A DNA stretch of 64,000 bases from Trichobilharzia regenti (taxonomy: Eukaryota > Platyhelminthes > Trematoda > Strigeidida > Schistosomatidae). Location: NCBI GenBank assembly GCA_944472135.2, contig OX235268.1, positions 8,252,589 to 8,316,588 on the forward strand, given 5' to 3'. Position 1 is the first letter of the stretch. Each line of letters starts with the position of its first letter. The notes under the pieces were generated by a model, which was not told the DNA's origin, searched no databases, and saw only the letters and a list, made by a program, of their open reading frames with translations. This document shows positions 13,539 through 24,500 of the stretch, piece after piece. The position numbers and the translations under genes are program-made.

Positions 13539-13673
13539 CAGTAATTAATATGACCCGTTGCACAAGAGGTGGCTCTCGTGGCCCAAGTGGTCTAGTGGAT
13601 AACGCTTTGGCGTTTGAAACTATGGGTACTGGGTTCGAGCCTCAGTGGGAACATCATCACTCACTGAGAAATG

Positions 13674-13735
13674 CAGGTGCATCCAGCTGACGAGTCCCAA
13701 ATAGGACGAAATGCGCATCCTGGATTCCACTGCTA
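13674..13735 (+). ncRNA. Hammerhead ribozyme (Sm-alpha type)
   Basis: Seen in order: stem I strand atCCAG, core CTGACGA, stem II GTCC-caaata-GGAC, core GAAA, a very short stem III TGC/GCA, the cleavage triplet ATC and stem I return CTGGat. The core matches the CUGANGA/GAAA consensus (position 7 is free to vary) and the cleavage site fits the NUH rule. The published S. mansoni ribozyme has CGC/GCG in stem III, so TGC/GCA here is a compensatory pair. Self-cleavage in vitro is predicted, not shown. Confidence 0.85.
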
Positions 13736-14355
13736 GCCACCATCCACCAATTGTACACATACTATTAACACTTCTATTAAGCGAAGTCTATGGCACGTCT
13801 GACAAGGATAGTGACAGTGTCATACACTGTAAATACTGTTATGATTGTCATCACTCTATACTATGTATGCATCACTAGTTGATAATGTAGTCACAATAAG
13901 GTGAGCACTTGGTGTATGAAGTAAATGTGAATGGAGATGAACTTCCTTACAAAGGGTGAAATGTAAAAGAAACTTTACGTAGAGTAATTTCCAATAGCTT
14001 ATGTTTATTCATAGTGATAATATCTAACATCAAATGAGTAAGTTATGTGGGGATCAACCAGTTACAGTTGATTTCATACGTGAATGTTTCTTTTTAAATT
14101 TGGAAAGTGAAAGAATAGAACTTTTTGTAGAATAGACTGCATCCAGGTTATTCTACACTGACATTTTTGAACTTGTTTGTCAGTGAGCATTGAAGTTAAC
14201 CTCCTTTCAGTGAGTTCACTAATCCTCGACAAAGATATGTTTATGTATCAGGAGACGTAGTTCTTCTGAACGTATATGAAGTCGTTAGTTAACATCAACT
14301 GTGGAAACATTGTACATCAAATCAGTTTATTCTTCGTAGCACGCAACGCAGTATT

Positions 14356-14389
14356 AATATAAATATAAATAAATATATAAATATAAATA
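14356..14389. repeat. AT-rich simple repeat (ATAAAT)n
   Basis: Short low-complexity run of taaatataaataaatata type in the first large intron of the pseudogene, absent from the paralogous spot near 57320. Confidence 0.7.
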
Positions 14390-16364
14390 CTACCTTATCC
14401 TACCCTTAAAATAAGAGAAGAAAACGTGAAATGGTAGAAGGTAACAGCCGTTGGTCGCTATATTCTTCTGACGAATCAGAACAAAAATAGGAAATAGAAG
14501 TGTAAGAACACTGATCGTGTATTTCGACACAGGAGAGAGTGAAGCTATGTTAAGCAAGTTGAGAAGTTCTGTGAATATATTTATGCGATTTCGCGCAATA
14601 AATTGTTATCCATCAATCACTACTGTATCAATGCATGTCATTTAAAATCATCATATGTATTAGGGAATTTCATTCCACTATAGTATCCACCATATATCAC
14701 TTGTATTGATAATTCGACATTTTTAGAATATATGCGTTCTCACGTCATGCATTACTACAGAGTGCCCCATATACTGTTAGAAGCAGTACAGAATCCATTC
14801 ATTAATATTTTAACCATCGTTTTATTTCACGCTGTGATTCTCATCCAAAACTTCATTCCGTTCTTCCATTATTCTGTTTACAGTTATCTTCGATTTCAAG
14901 TAAGTACAATAAGAGTGACTTTTAAAACATTCTCACGGTTAAACATTCATCAATTTCTTCAGAACTTGTTTCAGTAATATGAAAACTAGATAAGTCTCTT
15001 ATTTATTGATAATTGAGGGACGTCACAGCGAAATATGGATTCCAAACTTTAAAGACATTTCTGAATCTAATCATTTTGCTGCACTTTGAACGCTGAGCTG
15101 GGATAAATTTTACCAGATTTGTATGAACTTTGATCAGGTTTTCTGAAATGCCTATAAATTGATCCGTTAATTACTTCTGAAATAACTTTGAGTCTTTTAT
15201 ACACGCCTTGTATCACATGTGATAACATTATTTCACGACTAACCGAAATAACTGCAGGTATTGGAAGTTAACCGATTGAAATCTTTTGACCTTGACGTAA
15301 AATTGGTTAACGTTCATAAAAACAGCTTAAGTGAAACTATTTTTAGGGCCATATACTCTCTTTTATTCAAATCTACATCGGTAGAATCCAAAAGGTATAT
15401 GCAGACTAAATCCTGCTTTCCGTAGAAATGATAGATGTACATATGGTAATCAGATGGTAATTGAATCATCCGACCATTCCCTGAATTACTAAATGCAGGT
15501 AATTAATTTCGTAATTGTTAAAGTGAGGACACTTTTACAAATAAAACAATAATGATCACTATCATGCCATTCTGCGAAATTCTATAACGGACACTTTTAA
15601 GACTGGAAAATATGTGAGATGTTGTCTTCAGATAACAAACGATGCGGCTGTCTACACTTATAATTATCAAACAAAATCCACAGAGAGAGAGTTTTTTTTC
15701 TAAATAAAATAGCGTATTACATTTGACTATTACATTAAATTGGCTGTTTCTTAAGTATGATTCGATGATCGCAACAGACATGTGGTTGACTGAATGCAAT
15801 CAACTGACTTACAGGTTAACATCATCATCATGTCTGAGAGAACATCCACTTTCGTTATCTCAGACTAGACACTTAGACAGCTTGACATATTCATAACCAT
15901 GTTTTGTATGTAAGCTTGCATTACCTAAGCAGAAATCTATCTTACTCCTAGAAAGTTTCTATTGGATATTTGGTGAGTTTATCTGAGGATTGATACATTC
16001 CAGTGCATTTTGGTGAAGGTTTTGATTAGTTCCCAGAGATGAACGAGTGCCACGAGAGAAGTATCTTTAAAGAGATGGAACTGCTATTCATCAGAATTAT
16101 TGACTAAATTTCCAGAATGTTGTTTCTCTGTTTCTCTACTATGGTGATTCGACGTCTAGACCATTTCCATCCGGTGGAATGAATCTATGGGCAGTTCAGG
16201 GTAGAATTAGCATTAATATCCATAGACACTAATTCGGAATCATTAGGGTTTTTAACTTAAACTACCCCTACTCCGCCTCTGCAATCTCTTGTCATTCCAC
16301 TTCGGGAAGTGACTGATTCACTGTCTGAAAGATCAAAATAGGTATAGGGAACACATTCAGCCTT

Positions 16365-17282
16365 ATTACTATTATATCCTTTCATTCCTGCGGGAACATA
16401 GGGCTTCAGCTGTGCATCTCCATTTCCTTCGGGTTTCTGCCAACGTTTTCACCCCGCTCAACGATTGCCCACACGTGTTCATCTCCTCTTCACATGGCCT
16501 CCTCCATGTCAACCTTGGACGACTAAATCGCCGCTTCCCTTTCGAGTTCCACTCGAGGAGTGGCTTGTATAGTGGTCTAAATTGATGGTTTGTTTCCTCA
16601 GAGTGTAGCTAATCCATCTCCATTTATTCCTGCCTATTTGTTTCACAATCGCTTCCTGTCGGGCTGGTTCACTCATCGTCAGAGATCCCTGTTGCTAATC
16701 CTTTCTGGCCAGCCATCTGATCTTAAGCAGTACTGAGCGAGGACAACTGTTGATGAAGGTTTGTAGTGTGTTTGAGATGCTCTTTTTGACACGCTGACTA
16801 AGTCTCTGATCTGTGTGGTAGCTCTGACTCCACATCGGAGTTGAAAATCCGGATCTTATTTTTGATGCTGAGTGCTGTTGTCCACCACACAGACTTGAGA
16901 GTCATGAAAGTTTGTCTTACTTTTCCGATTCTTGCTTTGATATCCTCGTCAGTTCCGTCCGTCCGTAGTTTAAATGATGCTTCCCAGGTCAGCAGATGAA
17001 GAAGGTTGTTTCTTTCAGGTTCCTCCTATTCATGCTGGTTGATTGTTGTCTCTTGATGCGATATTAGGCAACCAGCCTTTCTTACTTCCGTCTTCACTTT
17101 GGTGGATTCCGTCAGCTTACCGTCGTGAATTAATTGGCATGTAGCATTGTCATACAACTGTTGAATGGAATGTGTACTTGTTGGCGGCGACCCGTGGTAG
17201 CGAAGTGGTTACCAAATCACCACTCCATCGACCCTGTCGAAGGACATTTTCAAAGTCAGTGAAGTTGAGATAGAGGGTAAGA
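16365..17282 (-). mobile_element. RTE-type LINE fragment, internally deleted
   Basis: The 3' end of the element lies at about 16365 (tattactattatatcctttc, inverse of the AATAAT tail). Reading the minus strand gives the basic C-terminal region, the YLGS-like region and, after a deletion, part of the RT core (equivalent of FEKAFDSVDREVIW, near 17200-17280). Many frameshifts and stops; not functional. It lies in the last intron of pseudogene 1, between the 21-nt and terminal exons. Confidence 0.8.
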
Positions 17283-17653
17283 GTAATTATGACTTATTTT
17301 TTGCACGTTTTCAATTTCCTCACAACCGGTAACTGGCTGCGTAACTTTAAGTTCCTTATTAAGGTGCACACTTTACAGTGGAACCAATAGTAAAATCACA
17401 AGTATCAGTTGGATAGCAGTCAGAAATACCAACGACAATACTCAATGCATAATGCCCTTACTTATTTAATACTTAAAAAAAACTTTTGATGGAAATCAAA
17501 TTTATTGTATTGTTTTTACAAAACTTATTTTGCAGGTCAGCTTTCTGTACCCGAATGGTAGAAACATGGGGCTGCCTTTTAGATGGGCTGCCAGATAACC
17601 TTGGTGGAAAAATTCACTTATGCACAACTAAAATGAGTGAGAAAATTAAATAA

Positions 17654-20600
17654 ACATTTTCATTTTAAACTCGACTCAGACGTGACCATGAACTCATAAT
17701 GATCTTATTGTACACTCTCGTTTGGAAAACAAATCATAACAAATAATGAAGTGATCATACTACTGAAATATGAAAAACAATGTCTTCCTCTCATCATTAC
17801 AATGTATTTTCTAATTGAAATGCGTGGCATATTTGTGAAATAAATTTACTACACATGTTTGAGAAATACCTTCACATATTTCATCAATGTATAATTTCAA
17901 CCAAATATTTGGAATCGGTGTTTATACAGACTGAAAAGGAAGAGTTAATTAGGAGTCGATCGATTCAGTACGCCTAATGTTTTCCTTGCATAGCCTAGAC
18001 AGCACCAATTTATTTAAAAAAACAATGATGGATACTCTTTTTTGTTTACACGGAGTAAACAGTCGGAAAAGTAAGCTGTATGGGGGACAAAGAGTATTAA
18101 GAGACATCATTTGTATTCATATTAATTTGTATATTGCAACAGCAGGTAAACATTCTCGTAGACAGATTCTAGTTTATCAATCACAAATATATTCATGTTT
18201 CCAAGGCGTAGAGAAAACGTTAACCAATGATGTCCTGAAGATGGAGCGATTAAGATGGTAAAGACACTTATTGTACATATCAAATTACCACCCACCTCAT
18301 GGATTCTGGTTTGTCTTGGAGTGAGAGTTGGTATATCCAAAACTGGTAATCATTCCATAAATTCATTGACAGTTAGTTTGGTTCACATAGAGAGGCACTG
18401 ACTACCTGATCGTATTATCTAAGATGATGATAAGGAATGACAACAGACTCTTGGAGATATGGCTTTAAGTCTTTCACAGTGGCACAGATACACTTATGTT
18501 TTGTAATACCTCAGGTATAATGAATCCCCAGTATTGATTCTCTTGCTTATATTTTTTGAATTTCTTTTATACCTCATGTTGCTACCATCATGTGCTAATT
18601 GCAGCAGTCTTACGAAAAATAACTTGTGGTATGTAAAGCGCTAACTTCTTTCGTGGCCGACACAAGTATGGTGTTGGTTGTACGCTGGAAATACTGTAAT
18701 AGCACTGTTCCCTTACTGGTCAGTGAACAGGAGTAATGAATAATTTTCACAGTTGGTAGTACTCAGAGTATCACGATACAAATTTTAAACCACTACTGAT
18801 AAAGTTAATGATTTGTTAGGAGTAAAAGAAAGAATACTTACTCTCTTCAAATGCAGAAGAAGCGAAAGACTTACCTGAGTTAACCCGTGGAACGAAACGT
18901 GCAATCTTTATTTCAATGCTAAACACCATGCAGAAAATTCTTCGTAGCATGCGCATCCTTCCCTTTCTCAGTAACGAGTAAGTGTGATATAAAAATGACA
19001 GTGAGTTGGGTCCATTCCGAGAAACCAAGCAGTAGTATGGTACTGACTCCTGTTTCTGAAGTCTCGCTGAAGTATACATTTGGTGGTTTCGGATCCCTCT
19101 TATGTGTGGAACAATTCGTATCTGAGGTTACTCTTCAGTCACTGAACGGTTTCACCACATAATTTCAGCAAGTCCAAAAGATTATCTTCAAGTGACAAAC
19201 TGCCAATGGTTTCTGGCTTCTTTCCGGTGGTAGTACAGAGCTAAGTAGAAATCAATAATTAGATGGCAAGATTCAAGCATAAGCAATTCGTATCAGCGAA
19301 ATAAGCCTCTTGTATCACTGCGATAATAAGCAAAAACCTAATGTAAGAGAACACAAATCTGTGGAACATGCCAACCCATAATTGAGCATTGCATATACAT
19401 CAATAAATAGCCTTCGAAGTAATCATCGCGCTTAGGGTTTATTTACTACTGTTTATGTGCTGTAAAGGATAGACGTAAGCAGTTTGGTTAGAATGATAAC
19501 TGCAGAGTATATAAACCTCCAGTAATCGGAATGAATAAGACAGCTATCCTATGAAAAAGAAGTAGTGGTTAGTACAAGATGACGTAGCTCAGCGATCAAC
19601 ACACGCCTAATGCTGGTTGTAGATTGGAAATATTTTTAAGAAACCGTTCGTTTTTCATACATTGAAAAATAGTAAAGGATATGTAGCCCAAAGTGCCTAA
19701 AAGCACCTTAATAATTAAAAATAAATTCGAAATCGTCAGTGACGACTTTTGGTAATGTGAGAAAGGAGGTGTCCTCCCGTCAATTCATTTCTAGAAATGT
19801 CTTCAGCTTCATGAAATGAAAATAAAATAAAATAACCACTTGTAAACTGATTTGTCAGGTGCTGAACCTTCGTCGTTCCAGGTGCATATACGGATAGGTG
19901 AATTTTTTATACTATTATTGCCAGGCTAATATTTATCAAGAAGTTTCTGCGATATATTTCCATGCTTCTCGTAGAACTGTACAGCATACACAACTGTTTT
20001 GTGGATGACATGTTCCTGTTGTTAAATTTTGATGCGTCATTAACAGACACATTTGTATAGACGCGCAGAGGCGTGGACATTGGTGAAATCCTAATTTACA
20101 GCTAAAAATAAGAATTATCGAGAAAATACAGAATTCTGATATATGGAAATCCACCGAGTATAGAATAAAGCAAGTGTTTTCATATCATCACAGTCTAAAA
20201 CAAATGTGAAATCTATCAACAGTTGATAAGCAAGCATACATCAAAAGGCGATTGCAGTGTATCTACCTTGTGCTCACAGTTAGCTGTCTAGGTGACGTTA
20301 ACACTCAGTACTTTGCAACAAAATCTTCGGTCCGTCTAACCATTGATCTTTCGTGTATCATAAAACTACTGTATGCTCATAAACAACTTGACTCATATAC
20401 TGAGAGTTTCATTCTGTCATGATGAAAGTGAAGACCAAACGTGTCCAGTAATTATATGATTACCCTCGATGAAACTTTAATTCCACAAGTAAATATTCAT
20501 AAGCTGGCAAAGTGTTCTCTATTCGTAGCTTCCTCTTCAGACTGTACAGCTTTTCAGGTGTATAATGTAAAATATTGATCGCAAACAAAGGTCAAGAGTT

Positions 20601-21400
20601 AATGGTAGCTGCATAACACAGAAACAATAATGCGCATAATTTAGGGTAAACTTGAAAGCTGAAAACTAGCTAATTACGTGATGAATAGCTAAATCGTGTT
20701 AACTGATAGAAAATGGAAACTATCTGAGAATACAAAGTTCAGGTCAGTCGTGCGGTTTGGAAGAGTTCTCATTGCATGCAAATAAAAGTAAAATCCATTT
20801 TAAAGTTTATTTTTACTTAATATATGACTCTGCACAACGTCTAGTCATCCTGTATCGTGAGAAATATTTATATACTCTAGAATTGAGCTGTTGAATTTTC
20901 TATGTTCTCCGTTAGATAATTATGCCGATAATTGTTGATAAAACAATATAAATAACCTCTTCCTAATACTGTGTACGTACTTGAATCTAGAAGAGCAAGT
21001 AGACTGTTAATCTGACAAATGATCTGTCACCGAAGTATATCCTCTCAGATATTAAGATGAACAAGGGAATGCGTTGAAATGCGGCAAACAAAATTCACCA
21101 AACAGCACGCGACAGTAGACTTAATAAAGTTATCACCTGGTGATAATATGACCTATTCGCAACTCATTTCGTTATCATTGTGATGAACAGAATCTTTCAG
21201 TGGCTTTCTGCTTTATCGAACCATATTTGTTTGAAAATGCAATGTGGTTATGATGATGAATCTGGTGAGACATTTTGAAAATGTACTGTTTAAAGCAACT
21301 GAAGTCGATATTACGAGTTACTTCAATACGTTTTATCAATCAGAAACACAGAGATTTCTAATCGAATAAGCACAATTGAAATATTGACATAACACAATCC
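17654..21400. other. Intergenic spacer between gene 1 and gene 2
   Basis: The stretch 17654-20000 is paralogous to 61165-63500 downstream of gene 4 (for example ggaagagttaattag, gtaaacattctcgtagacag, gaaaccaagcagtag), without conserved reading frames. I see no gene or transposon between 20000 and 21150. From about 21150 the spacer resembles the promoter-side flank before 39105. Confidence 0.5.
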
Positions 21401-21450
21401 AGTACACAGTTTGTCAGTGCAACACTGACCGAGATATAGACATGCAACCA

Positions 21451-21458
21451 ATGCAAAC
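21451..21458 (+). promoter_or_regulatory. Conserved ATGCAAAC octamer upstream of gene 2
   Basis: It lies 96 bases before the ATG at 21547, in the same conserved block as the octamers before the other first exons. Regulatory role inferred from conservation. Confidence 0.3.
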
Positions 21459-21543
21459 TCATATAATACACCAGACATTACAATGAGAATTTAATCACTA
21501 TCTTTTCATACACACTCGGAGAAAATCGAACAAGCGTTTTGAA

Positions 21544-24500
21544 ATGATGGGGTTTAGTATTTCACTACTTGGACTTTGTATCCTATTTCCAGAAATTCTA
21601 TTGAAAGAAGTCAACGGTACGTTTCAAAGAGCATTTTGTAAGATCAGTGACAGTGTCATTCATTGTTATACTCTGTTAAAATATTCTGACTGTCATCACA
21701 CTGCTCTACATGTCACTAACTGATGACATGGGCACAATCAATCTAAGATGGGGTGATTCAAGTAAATCGGAGGTAGACTGAACCCATGTGAAGACAGCTG
21801 AATATTCTACAGGTTGAAAGCGCTGGTATCGCTGAGAGAATTTCCTCTGTAACAGTTATTTCCACATATTGATTATATTCAACATCATGTAATTAGCTTA
21901 TGTAGGGATCAACTACCGAAATTAAATCTCATACACGACTTCCTCCAACCTGATGTATATGCGTCAATTTATTCACAGTTTCCTGCATTCCCTCCATAAT
22001 TTCTCGAGTCAGCAGCAAAAAGGTAAGTGACAGATAGTGACGAATTATACAAAACTGATTTATCAAGTACACGAACTTTTGCTTGTTAGTGATGAAGTTA
22101 AAGTGATACTTACAGTGTAAGACCTAAGTCGAACACAAAAAGTGACTTCATTTTTACGAATATGAGCACGGATTGATATCTGTTAGAGAAACATTGAAAA
22201 CCGAAAGAGAGTACTGGATAGTTGTTTCGTCCTAGTTTGGGACTCTTCATCAGTATGCAATCCACCGGGATTCGATTCCAGGACCTTCCGGTTACAAGGC
22301 GAGCTCGTAAACCATTAGGCCACTGGGACCCGATCCATTGGCTTTTGAATTCTAACTCCTGCTAACTTCTGGGTGCGCACTGTTGAAGAGTCCTAAACTA
22401 AGGCGAAACGGCTGCCCAGTATGCACTGATAATAAAAATTACCGTATTCTTCTATGAGAAATTCCAATGGTATTCAAAGTTAGGCTTCCTGTATCAGCAA
22501 TGAAGACCAAGACTCGATAGGTAACAGAAGTAGAAAACTGAAATTTTAAACTGATGGAGTAATGCCGTTCACTGACCATGCAGAATATCTCGAATTCAGT
22601 CAATGATAATCCAAATACCTGATGAATCATTAACACAGTACATGAATTCCTACATTTTGAAAAGTGATAGTCTCACAATCAATAATTTCCCCGTCATATT
22701 TTTCCTGCATATTCATAAATTTCAACAACATATAAGTACTTGATGCAGGAATCAACTACCGACATTGGATTTCATGCACGACTTCCTGTCAACTCATTTG
22801 GATGAGTCAATTCAACAATCTTTTCATGCATTTCCTCCATAATATTTCAGCTCAACAAGTCAGTAAGTGACAGCTTTTTAAAAGTTACACAAAATTGATA
22901 ATTCAAGTGCACTGACAACATATGACGAAACACCTGCTTAATAGTGAGGAAATTTAAAAAGTGCTAATATTCAGTCGAATTAAGAAAAATTTGTTCAATG
23001 ATTTGAGTCAGCAAGTAGGTTGTTCTGAGCTTGGATTTTAAAGCTGACTTTAAATCTTTAGCTCCAATTAACTGATATTCCCCATTAGAGATTCAGCCAT
23101 ACATCACTCAATGTTGAACCATGAATCGTCTAGTACCGGAAACATTAGTGAGGATAAAAACGCATCTTTGATTCAACTAAACGCAGACAAATTCACCTAA
23201 GTATCAGGTTTATGACGATGTGATTAGCCAATACTTAGATTCAGTTGTTATTTGACATAATTTACTGAGCTATGCCCGTGATCTTATACATTCTGATGGA
23301 AAGCCTTCATTCATGGAATTGATAAAAGTGATGAATTCACTCTATGACTATTCGTATGCTTTAGTGGAAAGCTGCCAGTAATTACACTAACTACACAATG
23401 TCAGAAACACTATTGAATTGAATAAGAGTTTCGTGAAAATCGAAGTCAGTAAAATGGATCCTTGGTGGTTGTCGAAACCTGAATTGTGGGTAACTGACAA
23501 AGTCGAATTCCTGCGTATTTGCAAGCGGAAACATCTACATTTGCATTGCCTACACGTTATCGAGTGACGAGGTGTCAATTGATTCACACCCTTCGACATT
23601 CTTTCCTTATTTGCCTACTTGAAGTGGAAGGTGAGTGAATATTTTTCAAAGTTTATTCATGGTTAATTCACGACACATGCGGATAGGATTTTATGAAAAA
23701 ATATACTTATTGTACTGAAGTATTCAAACAATTCAGCAGTACTCACTCACTGGGTAGTCAAATCGCATTAATGATTCATATGCAATAGTATTCCGCATTC
23801 TCGCTTTCTTAATACCATAGATAATAAGTAGCTAATTGTAAAGTGTAGCAAATACCCACATACTTTATGTATTTGAATTAGTTAATTCATTGTTGTGCCA
23901 GTAAAAGCCTGTCTAGTGAATGATTAGACTGTGAGTGAACGGAAACCACTGTTGATTACTATTGAATATGTCATTTCAAATAATCTCCAGAAGGCTGCTG
24001 TTAGGTTGATAGTGTCGATGCAGATGCTGACTCAAATGCAGATAATATTATTGATTGGTTAAAGTTAGACAGCAGGTTGTCGAGCACCTAGGAGTGGTGT
24101 GCCTAAATCTACTCGTCACTTGAAAAGTTGTGTAACCACAAAAAAAATTATATGAGATTCAGGCATTCACTACCAAGTCCTGGACTCTGATTTGTCCACC
24201 AGCGAGAATGAGATATGTGAAACAAAGACACACACAGGTTATTCACTGGATGTTTAATCGAATTCTGGGTCCATGGAAAATCAAATTTAGATACATATAG
24301 GGTCGGGGCTATTGAAGTCAAGAAGTCTTGTGAATACGCTCCTTTCTTGTTTTGATTACAGCTTGATTCCACACCGTATGTTTGGTACAGGTATGGAATT
24401 TTTAGCATGAATATCTCTAGCCCAAATTTCTCAGGCCGATCATAAATATAAGGTGTGCGTAGGCAGGGGATCGAACATCGCCGACCACGCACATGGTCTA

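Larger units (their letters stand above)
13304..13758 (+). mobile_element. Sm-alpha-like SINE with hammerhead ribozyme
   Basis: The insertion is bounded by a perfect 15-bp target-site duplication atactattaacactt (13289-13303 and 13759-13773). The 3' part is a SINE with A box tggcccaagtgg (about 13579-13590), B box gggttcgagcc (13631-13641) and a hammerhead core. The 5' part is a long inverted repeat (see the separate entry) whose right arm begins with the reversed end of the same SINE (agtggatggtggctagcag), so the insert looks like a head-to-head composite. It is related to schistosome Sm-alpha elements by its ribozyme sequence. Confidence 0.85.
13253..17653 (+). pseudogene. Gene 1: micro-exon-type pseudogene split by a SINE
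   Basis: The first exon is recognisable (GFSISLLGLVTILLT) but its start codon is ACG (13253-13255). It is interrupted by a 455-bp SINE insertion at 13304-13758, and its donor has changed from GT to GC (exon end 13792). The variable micro-exon is absent: the interval corresponding to about 56560-57270 in gene 4 is deleted near 14300. The 16-nt exon (14884-14899), the 21-nt exon (15952-15972) and the terminal exon (17536-17653, SAFCTRMVETWGCLLDGLP, LGGK, tail ending SEKIK) remain intact. The stop TAA (17651-17653) sits inside an AATAAA hexamer. Several independent lesions make an intact product very unlikely, though the last three exons could still be used with another start. Confidence 0.75.

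Noticed and set aside
18816..19079. Minus-strand frame with a weak relative at 62436-62630
   Set aside because: The two frames share only part of their sequence, differ in ends and contain indels; this is explained by the duplication of non-coding flank.
22212..22253. Active hammerhead ribozyme on the minus strand
   Set aside because: CTGATGA and GGACGAAAC are present, but three extra bases lie between the core and stem II and no proper stem I closes; called hammerhead-like only.
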